A DNA stretch of 12,586 nt from Gammaproteobacteria bacterium. GTDB taxonomy: Bacteria > Pseudomonadota > Gammaproteobacteria > Chromatiales > Chromatiaceae. Position 1 is the first letter of the stretch. Every line of letters starts with the position of its first letter. A program made the translations under genes and the position numbers. This document shows, piece after piece, positions 1-7,373 of the stretch. Below the pieces are notes generated by a model, which was not told the origin of the DNA, did no database searches, and saw only the letters and a program-made list of their open reading frames with translations. The DNA is taken from the NCBI GenBank assembly GCA_029287695.1, contig JARFQQ010000134.1, positions 1 to 12,586 of the forward strand. The letters run 5' to 3'.

Positions 1-1
1 G

Positions 2-1924
2 TTGTTGCTGTTCGGTGCTCTCATCGAGGCCGGTTACCTCTTCCGCTGGTTTGGTTACGCCATCAAGCGCGATGTGCCGGACTCTCTTCCCGCAAGGTCA
101 GTCGTCAAACGTATCGCCGTCTTCTGTGCTGTTATCGCAAGCTGGGGACTGGGCTACCTCTGGGGAGAACTCTCGCCACACACCAATCTTCTGCTGGCGC
201 CCTCGTTTCTGTTTGCACTGCTCTTTCTGCCACTGGAAATCCTGCCAGCGCGCATCAAGAACCTGATCGCGATCGGCGGGCTGCTGACCTGGTTCGGTAT
301 CAGTTATCCCTCTTACGACCCGCTACAGCTGATCTTCGCCCTGATCATGCTCGGTGGTGGCGCGGTGATCCTGCTGGCGAGCTTCCAGACCACCGGGAAA
401 CGTCCTGGCTTCTATCCATCGGCAATGCTGATGTATGCCGGCCTGTCGATGCTGATCGTGGCCGAGGACTCGTTCAACTTCTTCGCTGCCTGGGAGATGC
501 TGACACTTGGTTCCTACTTCCTGATTCTTCGCGGTCGTGACTCCGAGCCGCATGCCCTCTCCTATCTGGTGTTTTCGCTTGGAGGGGCCTTTCTGATCCT
601 CGCGGGCTTTGCACTTGCCGGGCAGGGATCGTCCGGATTCACCCTCACGTCATTGGGTGCACTGACTGACCCGCTCGCTCCCTGGGTATTCCTTCTGCTC
701 GCGACAGGCTTCATGACCAAAACCGCTGCGATTGGACTGCACATCTGGCTACCTGGCGCGCATGCCGAGGCAGAGACCGATGTTTCACCGATGGTCTCCG
801 GCATCCTCCTCAAGGCCGGACTGTTCGGCCTCTTCGTATTGCTCATCAACATGGGCCGGCAGCACCTGTATGGCATTGATTTGACCCACGCAATGATGTG
901 GATCGGCGCCCTCTCCGCCTTGCTCGGCAACCTGATGGCAGCTTTTCAGGAAGATGCCAAGCGACTGCTTGCCTACTCGTCGATCGGACAGATGGGTTAC
1001 GCCTTGTTCGGCCTGGCGCTGATGAATCATCTCGGCTGGCTAATGGCGCTGATGTTCGTGGTCAACCACTACATTTATAAATCAATGCTGTTCCTTTCGG
1101 TGGGTGGCATCGCCAAGCGCACCGGCACACGCGCCATGTACCAGATGGGCGGTCTGATCACCCTGATGCCACTCTCTTTCATCGCAGTGTTAATCGGCAT
1201 CATCGCCATGTCCGGTGTGCCGCCGCTGTCCGGCTTCGGCGGTCGATGGATTTTCTACAATGCAATTATGACCGCCGACTATCGGCTGCCGATGATCCTG
1301 ATTTTCCTGTCGGGCCCGATCGCCTTCCTCTACCTGTTCCGCCTTATTCACACCATTTTCCTTGGCCAGCTCAAGGATGAACATCGCTCTGTGAAAGAGG
1401 CGCCCTTCTGGCTGGTTCTGCCGCAGATGATCTACGTGGTCTGCCTGCTGGTCTTCGCCCTGGTGCCCGGCCTGGCGCTGCGCCACGTCGATGCCTTCAT
1501 GACCAATTACCTGCCCAACGGGGGGCTCAACTGGGAGGGATTGACCATCACCAGCGAGTTTGGCTACTGGAGCCCGATTTCGATCATGGTGATCGTCGGC
1601 GTCATTTTCGGAGTGCTCTTCGCATGGCTGTTGTTCGTCAACCGCAAGGCGCAGAAGGTTAAACAGTTCAATATCGTTTTCGCTGCGGAACGACCATACC
1701 GGCCCGAGACCACGCATTACGCCTGGAACTTCTATGCCCCCTATCGCAAGGCGCTGGGCTTTCTGGCCTGGCCGTTGTTCGAGCGGTTCTGGGGCGGCTT
1801 TGTCGATCTGTTACATACCACCGCCGACCTGCTACGCCGTTTCTACAATGGCAATGGCCAGGTCTACGCACTGCAGCTGCTGGCCTTCGTGGTCATCGTC
1901 TACCTGTTAAAGCCGGGGAGCTGA
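2..1924 (+). CDS. NuoL/HyfB-like proton (or sodium) antiporter subunit of a complex I-like complex, 5' partial
   Basis: Polytopic membrane subunit expected to carry ions for the complex encoded downstream. About 640 residues are visible, with at least a dozen hydrophobic helices. Hallmarks of the NuoL/MrpA/HyfB family are visible: the helix-5 glutamate in AAWEML (residue ~165, counting from base 2), the helix-7 lysine in GFMTKTAA (~240) followed by LHIWLPGAHAEAE, the segment LAYSSIGQMGYALFGLAL, and a further lysine in NHYIYKSMLF (~360). GVPPLSGFGGRW has Arg where many relatives have Lys. The C-terminal part (YNGNGQVYALQLL) resembles the hydrogenase-type antiporter tail. The frame is open from the left edge and the first in-frame ATG is far inside the protein, so the gene almost surely begins upstream. 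The first ~35 residues look like the end of another antiporter domain (see findings). It ends 3 bases before the NuoH-like gene, in the same operon. Family assignment is firm; ion and exact subunit name are not. Confidence 0.88.
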   Translation: MLLFGALIEAGYLFRWFGYAIKRDVPDSLPARSVVKRIAVFCAVIASWGLGYLWGELSPHTNLLLAPSFLFALLFLPLEILPARIKNLIAIGGLLTWFGISYPSYDPLQLIFALIMLGGGAVILLASFQTTGKRPGFYPSAMLMYAGLSMLIVAEDSFNFFAAWEMLTLGSYFLILRGRDSEPHALSYLVFSLGGAFLILAGFALAGQGSSGFTLTSLGALTDPLAPWVFLLLATGFMTKTAAIGLHIWLPGAHAEAETDVSPMVSGILLKAGLFGLFVLLINMGRQHLYGIDLTHAMMWIGALSALLGNLMAAFQEDAKRLLAYSSIGQMGYALFGLALMNHLGWLMALMFVVNHYIYKSMLFLSVGGIAKRTGTRAMYQMGGLITLMPLSFIAVLIGIIAMSGVPPLSGFGGRWIFYNAIMTADYRLPMILIFLSGPIAFLYLFRLIHTIFLGQLKDEHRSVKEAPFWLVLPQMIYVVCLLVFALVPGLALRHVDAFMTNYLPNGGLNWEGLTITSEFGYWSPISIMVIVGVIFGVLFAWLLFVNRKAQKVKQFNIVFAAERPYRPETTHYAWNFYAPYRKALGFLAWPLFERFWGGFVDLLHTTADLLRRFYNGNGQVYALQLLAFVVIVYLLKPGS

Positions 1925-1927
1925 CCT

Positions 1928-2833
1928 ATGTCTTTCGAATGGATCATGATCCCCTACTCCCTGTTGACACTGTTCATCGTGATCAATTACGGCCTGTTGC
2001 TGACTGCCCTGATGCAGAAGATCGGTGCGCGCGTGGGACGGCGACACGGCATCCCGATCTGGCAGAACTATATCGACCTGCTCAAGAATTACAGCATTCG
2101 CAGTTCCATCACCCATGGCGTCATGTTCTATCTCGGACCGGTGTTCCGCCTCACTGGCGGTGTCGGCCTGCTGCTATTCGTGCCGACCATCTTCGGCTCC
2201 GAGATGTTCTCCAATCTCTCGTTCGCCGGTGATCTGATCCTGGCACTCTATTTCATCTTTTTCGGCTCACTGGGGATGGCGCTGGGGGCCGGTGAAAGCG
2301 GCCATCCGCACTCGGCCATCGGCGTCAGCCGCGGGCTGTCACAGGTCACGACCTCCGAGCTTCCCTTCGCCCTGGCCGTGTTTGCCGTGGCCCTGCAGTA
2401 CCAGACGCTGTCGGTCAACGACATCGTCGCTGCCCAACAGGGCGGCGTGATGAACTGGACACTGTTTACCAATCCGCTGGCCGTGGCCGCAGCCATGCTG
2501 TCGTTCCTCGGGTCAATGATGCGACCACCATTTGACGTGGTACTGGCGCCCCAGGAGATCCCCATCGGGCCACCGACCGAGTACCACTCGTCCTACCTGG
2601 CATTGATGCAGACAAACCGGGTGATCTTCCCGATCGCAAAGATGGTTGTCTATATGAACCTCTTCTTCGGTGGTGCTGCCAGCTGGCCGGTCTTCTTCCT
2701 CAAGATATTCCTGATCTACTTTTTCTCGCTGTTCATCGGAGTCGTCTTCCCGCGCTTCCGCGTCGAACAGTCTGTGCGCTGGTTTTTGATCTGGGCGATG
2801 CCGTTGGGCATTGCGGCGATACTGGTGGTCTGA
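1928..2833 (+). CDS. NuoH/HyfC-like membrane anchor subunit (complex I subunit 1 family)
   Basis: Integral membrane protein of 301 residues that in this family joins the soluble redox arm to the antiporter subunits and, in complex I, helps form the quinone chamber. Visible signatures are the ALMQKIGARVGRRHGIP loop after the first helix (NuoH has a closely similar ARVGRR-GP loop), a second cytoplasmic loop with GAGESGHPHSAIGVSRGLSQ, RPPFDV, and the acidic loop EIPIGPPTEYHSSYLALM typical of the hydrogenase (HyfC/EchB) branch rather than canonical NuoH. About eight hydrophobic helices are present. The start at 1928 has a good ribosome binding site, GGGGAG at 1915-1920, 7 bases upstream, and lies 3 bases after the antiporter stop, so translation is probably coupled. 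A 102-base gap with an inverted repeat follows before the NuoB-like gene. Confidence 0.9.
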   Translation: MSFEWIMIPYSLLTLFIVINYGLLLTALMQKIGARVGRRHGIPIWQNYIDLLKNYSIRSSITHGVMFYLGPVFRLTGGVGLLLFVPTIFGSEMFSNLSFAGDLILALYFIFFGSLGMALGAGESGHPHSAIGVSRGLSQVTTSELPFALAVFAVALQYQTLSVNDIVAAQQGGVMNWTLFTNPLAVAAAMLSFLGSMMRPPFDVVLAPQEIPIGPPTEYHSSYLALMQTNRVIFPIAKMVVYMNLFFGGAASWPVFFLKIFLIYFFSLFIGVVFPRFRVEQSVRWFLIWAMPLGIAAILVV

Positions 2834-2838
2834 TGGAG

Positions 2839-2910
2839 GGCGTCGGAGTCAAATCACGTCAGCGAGGCAAGTGTCAAACGCACCCGTCGTGTAATTTGAC
2901 TCCGACCCCT
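2839..2910. repeat. Imperfect palindromic repeat resembling REP elements mobilised by Y1/RAYT transposases
   Basis: Two arms face each other: GTCGGAGTCAAAT at 2842-2854 and its exact reverse complement at 2894-2906. The pairing continues for CACG/CGTG with two unpaired bases (2892-2893). The roughly 30 bases between the arms could form a loop or secondary stem. Read on the minus strand, the right arm is AGGGGTCGGAGTCAAATTAC, a type of sequence I recall as frequent in gammaproteobacterial genomes near IS200-like REP-associated tyrosine transposase genes. The structure is seen directly; the family link is from memory. The repeat occupies most of the gap between the NuoH-like and NuoB-like genes. 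It lacks a U-tract, so it is not an obvious terminator, but an RNA hairpin here could affect transcript stability or relative expression. Confidence 0.65.
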
Positions 2911-2935
2911 GTAAGCATTGTTACGGTGTGAAATC

Positions 2936-3664
2936 ATGAAAGACGACTTTGAGAAACTACTCGACCAACAGCCGGAGAAGGAGCCGGAACCTCAGGAACG
3001 TCCAGCTCTCAGGGACATTCCGGTCCGCGAGGAACTGGTGCCACGTACTGTCACGGCGCCGGACGGTCAGGAGATCAGAATCGACCCCCTGCAAGACTAC
3101 TATTGTCAGGCGGGACCCACGGTCCAGACACCGGCCTACACCAGGATCATAGAGGACCTGTTCAACTGGGCGCGCGCGGAATCACTCTGGATTCTCGGTT
3201 TCGGTACGGGTTGCGGCGCGATCGAGATGCGTCCGTTGATGACGCCGCGTTTCGATGCTTACCGCTATGGCATTCAATGGCGCCCGACGCCGCGACAGGC
3301 AAACCTGTTGGTGATTTCCGGCTACCTCTCCGTCAAAACACTCAAGCGCGCCATCCGCTCCTACGAACAGATGCAGAATCCCAAGTATGTTGTCGGTCTC
3401 GGCTCGTGCACGATCAACGGCGGCATGTACTGGGACTCCTACAACACCATCAAGCGCCTCGATGATTACCTGCCAGTCGACCTCTACATTACGGGTTGCA
3501 TGCCCCGTCCGGAGGCCCTGCTGCAGGGCTTCGATGATCTGAAAAAGCTGATACGCGCCGGCAAGGCCGAAGGTGCCAACAAATATGCAGAAAACTTTGA
3601 AAGGTACAAGACCAACCAGAAGCGGGTGATCAAGGATTGGGACATGCCGGATTACAGCTGGTGA
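2936..3664 (+). CDS. NuoB-like small subunit (20 kDa Fe-S subunit family) with an incomplete cysteine set
   Basis: Predicted 242-residue peripheral subunit that should carry the last [4Fe-4S] cluster before the catalytic site of the large subunit. Residues ~68-215 match NuoB/HyfI: WARAESLWILGFGTGCGAIEM, RFDAYRYGIQWRPTPRQANLLVISG, GSCTINGGMYWDSY and VDLYITGCMPRPEALLQG. Visible cluster cysteines are C93, C158 and C188. NuoB has adjacent cysteines (CCAIE) and hydrogenases have CxxC (CxGCDIE) at the first site; here it is GCGAIE, so one ligand is missing. C57 (DYYCQAG) lies in the N-terminal extension and might substitute. The first ~45 residues are charged and proline-rich and look disordered. 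ATG at 2936 is chosen over an in-frame TTG at 2918; neither has a strong ribosome binding site, so this gene may depend on upstream translation. It follows an inverted repeat and precedes another one. Confidence 0.88.
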   Translation: MKDDFEKLLDQQPEKEPEPQERPALRDIPVREELVPRTVTAPDGQEIRIDPLQDYYCQAGPTVQTPAYTRIIEDLFNWARAESLWILGFGTGCGAIEMRPLMTPRFDAYRYGIQWRPTPRQANLLVISGYLSVKTLKRAIRSYEQMQNPKYVVGLGSCTINGGMYWDSYNTIKRLDDYLPVDLYITGCMPRPEALLQGFDDLKKLIRAGKAEGANKYAENFERYKTNQKRVIKDWDMPDYSW

Positions 3665-3672
3665 TGTGTATA

Positions 3673-3832
3673 TTCAACACCAAGAGCACAAAGGACACGA
3701 AAAGTTTGAAAGTCATGAGATCGAGTTGTACCGGAGAACTGCGTGGCGGCATCAACGATTTGCCTGAACCCGGTTCTTTTATTCGCGTCACCTGCAGACA
3801 CCCTTTGTGTGCTTCGTGTTCTCTGTGGTGAA
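3673..3832. repeat. MITE-like element with ~32-base imperfect terminal inverted repeats
   Basis: The left arm at about 3673-3704 reads TTCAACACCAAGAGCACAAA and continues as GGACACGAAAAG. The right arm at 3801-3832, read on the minus strand, starts TTCACCACAGAGAACACGAA and continues as GCACACAAAGGG. They align along their whole length with only scattered mismatches and a small gap. The roughly 95-base interior has no credible reading frame. Dispersed repeats of the type 'TTCACCACAGAGRACAC' are, from memory, common in many environmental bacterial genomes, which suggests a non-autonomous mobile element. It fills nearly the whole gap between the NuoB-like and NuoC-like genes and ends 13 bases before the latter's start. 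No U-tract follows, so it is unlikely to be a strong terminator. Confidence 0.65.
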
Positions 3833-3845
3833 TTCAAGAAACCTC

Positions 3846-4385
3846 ATGCAAACATTGATCAGCCAATTACAGACCCGATTCCAGCTCAGCGAATTCATCC
3901 TGCAGCGGGACAACCTCGCTTTCGTGACTGTGACACGGGAGCAGTTACGCCCGCTGCTGCTGCACTTGCGCGACAAAGAGGGGTTCACTCACCTGGTGCT
4001 GCTGACCGCAGTCGACTGGATCGAGGATAACATCTTCCAGCTTACCTACCTGCTTGGCGACCGCACCGCTGGATGCGACATCGGTGTACGTCTGATGTTG
4101 CCACGCGATGTTGCCAGCATGGACAGCATCCATGACCTGTGGCCGACCGCCGCCACCTATCAGCGGGAACTGCGCGAGATGTTCGGCATCGATTTCCCGG
4201 AAAGCCCGCGTGTCGACGAAGACTTCATTCTAGAAGGCTGGACTGACCTGCCCCCCTACCGGCGCGACTTCGACACGCTGAAATATTCACAGGAGAGTTA
4301 TGTCGACCGACTCGGCCGCGAGACAAAGGATCCGGCAGCGTACATGAAACTGAAACTCTATCCGGATGAGGATAACGATGGCTGA
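3846..4385 (+). CDS. NuoC-like 30 kDa subunit of a complex I/Ehr-type complex
   Basis: Soluble subunit of 179 residues with no cofactor. In this family it packs against the NuoD-like and NuoB-like subunits and helps assemble the connecting arm. The fold signature is visible: an alpha/beta N-terminal half (FVTVTREQLRPLLLHLRDKEGFTHLVLLTAVDW), then the signature ATYQRELREMFGIDFPESPR (about residues 103-122), which corresponds to the ERExxDxFGI motif, then the ILEGWTDLPPYRRDFD segment that matches LLPDDWxGHPLRKDF in NuoC. ATG at 3846 is chosen. The frame also continues upstream to an ATG at 3807, but those 13 codons lie in the inverted repeat and do not resemble the family. Only a weak purine-rich stretch (AAGAAA) precedes the start. 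The stop overlaps the NuoD-like start by 8 bases, so the two are probably coupled in translation. Confidence 0.9.
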   Translation: MQTLISQLQTRFQLSEFILQRDNLAFVTVTREQLRPLLLHLRDKEGFTHLVLLTAVDWIEDNIFQLTYLLGDRTAGCDIGVRLMLPRDVASMDSIHDLWPTAATYQRELREMFGIDFPESPRVDEDFILEGWTDLPPYRRDFDTLKYSQESYVDRLGRETKDPAAYMKLKLYPDEDNDG

Positions 4386-5565
4386 CGCGGAATTTGGCAA
4401 GGCTGACCGTAGCCAGTACCCCCATCGAAGGCCTGACGGCAGCCTCGATATCGACCTGACCTCGGGCAAGTATCTCAAGCTGTGGCAGGGCCCGAATCAT
4501 CCCGGCATCACCGGCAACATGTCGGTGGAGCTGACCGTCTGCGGCGACGAGGTGGTCGAGGGCAAGACCCATGTCGGCTACTTGCACCGCGGCTTCGAGA
4601 AGCTGATGGAACGCCGTACTTTCATCCAGTGCTTCCCCATCGTCTGCCGTATCTGCGTGCCGGAACCCGACTTCAACGAGTATTGCTATGCCGCCGCTGT
4701 CGAGGAACTGGCCGGGCTGGAGATTCCCGAAAAGGCGAAGTGGATCCGTGCCCTGATCCTCGAAATGGGCCGCATCAACAGCTATCTGATGTACCTCGGC
4801 GGCCAGGCCGGCGCTTTCGGACAGGGCGTGATCGGCCAGTGGACCACTTATGCGCGCGACCTGATGCTGGACCGCTTCGAAGAACTCACCGGTGCGCGCA
4901 TCTATCACATGTTCATTCTGCCGGGCGGTGTGCGCGACGACCTGCCCGAAGGCTTCGACGAGCGCATGGAACAAACACTGCAGGAGGTCGAGCGCACCCT
5001 CGACGATGTATACGACACCATGTTCCGTAACGCAGTGTTCAAAAAACGCGCAGTCGGACTGGGATATGTTGACCCGGCACTGGTCGACGAGTACGGGATC
5101 ACCGGGCCGGTGGCGCGTGGCGCCGGCGTTGCCAGGGACGTCCGCAAGGACCAGCCCTACCTGGTCTACGACCAACTCGACTTCGAACCGGTGACCGGCC
5201 GTGAATCGGACGTCTATGCACGTGCCGATGTGCGCCGCCGCGATCTGCTAATGTCCGTCGACCTGATCCGCCAGATACTGTCGAAGATGCCGCACAAGGG
5301 CGAGGTCATGGCGACCCTGCCCAACGTCCTGCACTGGAAGATCCCGCGCGGCGAAACCTATATACGCGGCGAATGCTCGCGCGGCGAGTATGGCTACTAT
5401 CTGGTCACCGACGGCAGCGGTTACCCGCGCCGGGTCAACGTGCGCGGGCCCTCGTACACGCACGCCATGGCATTGCTGGAAAAGCTGATCGTCAATGTAA
5501 ACATCTCCGATGTCGCCGGCCTGATGGTCTCGCTGCACACCTATCCACCGGAGATCGAAAGATGA
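4378..5565 (+). CDS. NuoD/HyfG-like large subunit lacking a complete [NiFe] site (Ehr-type)
   Basis: Large catalytic-type subunit of 395 residues, the homologue of complex I 49 kDa subunit and the [NiFe] hydrogenase large chain. The family core is clear: LWQGPNHPGITGNMSVEL (~35-52), THVGYLHRGFEKLMERRTFIQC (~64-85), then AAAVEELAGLEIPEKAKWIRALILEMGRINSYLMYLGG. At the active site, C90 and C93 (CRIC) sit exactly where hydrogenases have the first CxxC and where NuoD has DRLDY. The C-terminal end, SDVAGLMVSLHTYPPEIER, lines up with the NuoD end (DIVFGEIDR-like) and has no cysteine pair. A four-cysteine Ni-Fe centre therefore cannot form. The quinone-site tyrosine of NuoD is replaced by V94. Start 4378 has GAGGA at 4368-4372 in front; an in-frame ATG at 4366 has no such site. 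Overlaps: 8 bases with NuoC-like, 3 shared bases (ATGA) with the next gene. It is not a standard hydrogenase or NuoD; its substrate is unknown. Confidence 0.87.
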   Translation: MADAEFGKADRSQYPHRRPDGSLDIDLTSGKYLKLWQGPNHPGITGNMSVELTVCGDEVVEGKTHVGYLHRGFEKLMERRTFIQCFPIVCRICVPEPDFNEYCYAAAVEELAGLEIPEKAKWIRALILEMGRINSYLMYLGGQAGAFGQGVIGQWTTYARDLMLDRFEELTGARIYHMFILPGGVRDDLPEGFDERMEQTLQEVERTLDDVYDTMFRNAVFKKRAVGLGYVDPALVDEYGITGPVARGAGVARDVRKDQPYLVYDQLDFEPVTGRESDVYARADVRRRDLLMSVDLIRQILSKMPHKGEVMATLPNVLHWKIPRGETYIRGECSRGEYGYYLVTDGSGYPRRVNVRGPSYTHAMALLEKLIVNVNISDVAGLMVSLHTYPPEIER

Positions 5566-7373
5566 GCGTTCGCGACCTGCTCTCGCCCTTCATCGCATGG
5601 AAACACCTTTTCCGCGAACCGGTCAGCATCAGGGACCCGTTCAACCGCGAGGCCTCTGAACGCTACCGCGGCTTTCATCAGAACGATGTTGAAAAATGTA
5701 TCGGTTGCGGCACCTGCGAGGCGATCTGTCAGAACGGCGCCATCGATATGGTTATTGTGGAAGGCGTCGAGGGCATCAAGACCCGGCCGGGCGACTCCGG
5801 ACTGCGCCCGCGCATCGACTACGGCCGCTGTTGCTGGTGCGCACTCTGCGTGGACGTCTGCATGACCAGCTCCCTGACCATGTCCAACGCCTACAAGTGG
5901 GTAGAGAACGACCCGGACAAGTTCCGTTATATTCCAGGCGTCGATAAAAAGGAGTGGGATAACGTCAAGCAGGGTTATCACCGACCGGACGGGCACAGGC
6001 TCAATGCACCCGAACGCATCGAGATGCCCGAGCTGGAACCGGCCGAGCGCATCGATTCATTCGTCGAGATCGTCGGCGGCTACTCGGTCGAACAGGCCCG
6101 CCTGGAGGCCGACCGTTGCGTGACTTGCGGCATCTGCGTGGCCACCTGTCCCACCCACATGCCGATTCCGGAATACATCTCGGCGGTGCGAGACGGCGAT
6201 TATGAAAGAGGGCTGAAGCTGCTCTACGACAGTAACCCGTTCTCACAGATCTGCGGCAAGGTCTGCACCCGCAGGTGCGAAACCACCTGCGCCGCCAGTC
6301 ACGAAGGCGACCCAATCGCGATCCGGTGGCTCAAACGCCATATCACCGAGCAGGTGCCTTATGAGAAGTACCGTGACATCATCGGCGGCCCGCTTCCTGC
6401 CACCGGCAAAAAGATCGCTATCATCGGTGCCGGTCCTGCAGGCATGACTGCTGCTTTCGACCTGGCGCGCAAGGGCCACGAGGTCAGTGTCTACGAGGCC
6501 CGGTCACATGCCGGCGGCATGACCCGCTACGGCATCCCCGAGTACCGCCTGCCCTTCGAAACCATTCAGCGCGAAATCGACCTCATTGTATCGATGGGCG
6601 TGGAGATGCATTACGACACCCGCGTTGGCACCGATATCCAGATGCAACAGCTGCAACAGGATAACGATGCCGTGTTACTGGCGATTGGTCTCTGGCTCGG
6701 CCGTGGTACGCGTATTCCCGGAGCGGATCACCCGCATGTTTACAAGGCCATCGACCTGTTGCGTCGCATCCGTGACGGCGAGCAGCTCGAGGCACCGAAG
6801 TCCATGGTGGTCATCGGTGGCGGCAACGTCGCCATGGACATCGCTCGCAGCGTGGCGCGCCTGCAGAAGCAACAACAGGGTGAAATCAACGTCACCCTGA
6901 CCGCCCTGGAAGACAAGGCCCACTTCCTCGCTGACCCGGTCGAGATCAAGGAGTCGATCGAAGAGGAGATCAACATCATTGATTCACGTGGCCCGCAGGA
7001 ATGCGTAAGCGATGACCAGGGCAAGCTGGTGGGCCTGCGCAGCTGGAAGGTATTATCAATTTTCGATGATCAGCATCGCTTTGCGCCGACTTACGATGAA
7101 AGCGATGAGCAACTGCATCCGGGCGAGTGGATCGTCGAGGCGATCGGACAGATGTCGGATGTGAGCCTGCTTGGCGATGCATTGACCGAAAAACTCGAGT
7201 GGGACCGCGGACGCCTGCAGGTTGATGATGACGGCCATACCTCCGAGCCCTGGCTGTGGGCCGCAGGCGACTGTGTCAAGGGACCGGACATCGTGAGCGC
7301 GGTGGCAACCGGGCACAGCGTGGCAACAAGCATCGAGGCCATGTTTGAACAGAAGGAGGCACAAAATGCCTGA
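5562..7373 (+). CDS. Fusion of NuoI-like 2x[4Fe-4S] domain and GltD-like FAD/NAD(P)H oxidoreductase
   Basis: Predicted 603-residue soluble electron-transfer protein, likely the pyridine-nucleotide input (or output) module of the complex, in place of NuoE/F/G. Residues 46-100 hold two ferredoxin-type motifs: C46-x2-C49-x2-C52-x3-C56 and C90-x2-C93-x2-C96-x3-C100. The order and spacing match NuoI, and the leading region (LLSPFIAWKHLFREPVSI) resembles the NuoI/HyfH N-terminus. A GltD-type Fe-S domain follows with C186-x2-C189-x2-C192-x3-C196 and C231/C235/C239/C243 (CGKVCTRRCETTC). The flavin domain has GAGPAG (289-294); the nucleotide domain has GGGNVAMD (419-426) followed by Arg residues that favour NADPH; the C-terminal FAD motif is WAAGDC (566-571). 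ATG 5562 overlaps the preceding stop as ATGA, with GGAG at 5550-5553. The frame runs further upstream, but only as an out-of-frame shadow of the large subunit. NADPH preference and direction of electron flow are inference. Confidence 0.9.
   Translation: MSVRDLLSPFIAWKHLFREPVSIRDPFNREASERYRGFHQNDVEKCIGCGTCEAICQNGAIDMVIVEGVEGIKTRPGDSGLRPRIDYGRCCWCALCVDVCMTSSLTMSNAYKWVENDPDKFRYIPGVDKKEWDNVKQGYHRPDGHRLNAPERIEMPELEPAERIDSFVEIVGGYSVEQARLEADRCVTCGICVATCPTHMPIPEYISAVRDGDYERGLKLLYDSNPFSQICGKVCTRRCETTCAASHEGDPIAIRWLKRHITEQVPYEKYRDIIGGPLPATGKKIAIIGAGPAGMTAAFDLARKGHEVSVYEARSHAGGMTRYGIPEYRLPFETIQREIDLIVSMGVEMHYDTRVGTDIQMQQLQQDNDAVLLAIGLWLGRGTRIPGADHPHVYKAIDLLRRIRDGEQLEAPKSMVVIGGGNVAMDIARSVARLQKQQQGEINVTLTALEDKAHFLADPVEIKESIEEEINIIDSRGPQECVSDDQGKLVGLRSWKVLSIFDDQHRFAPTYDESDEQLHPGEWIVEAIGQMSDVSLLGDALTEKLEWDRGRLQVDDDGHTSEPWLWAAGDCVKGPDIVSAVATGHSVATSIEAMFEQKEAQNA

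Noticed and set aside
2918-2935. Earlier TTG start for the NuoB-like gene
   Set aside because: No ribosome binding site lies upstream, and ATG 2936 is the simpler start. It adds only six residues, so it cannot be fully excluded.
3807-3845. Earlier ATG for the NuoC-like gene
   Set aside because: The 13 extra codons come from the terminal arm of the inverted repeat and do not resemble the family N-terminus.
4225-5175. 316-codon open frame on the minus strand opposite the NuoC/NuoD-like genes
   Set aside because: It has no recognisable family, low-complexity composition, and lies antisense to two strongly conserved genes in a high-GC region where such shadow frames are expected.
5373-5561. N-terminal extension of the NuoI-GltD fusion by 63 codons
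   Set aside because: These codons overlap the conserved end of the large subunit in another frame and give an Arg-rich shadow peptide. ATG 5562 has a ribosome binding site and the ATGA overlap.
4378-5565. Functional group 4 [NiFe] hydrogenase large subunit
   Set aside because: The C-terminal cysteine pair required for the Ni-Fe centre is absent, so an H2-activating site is not expected.
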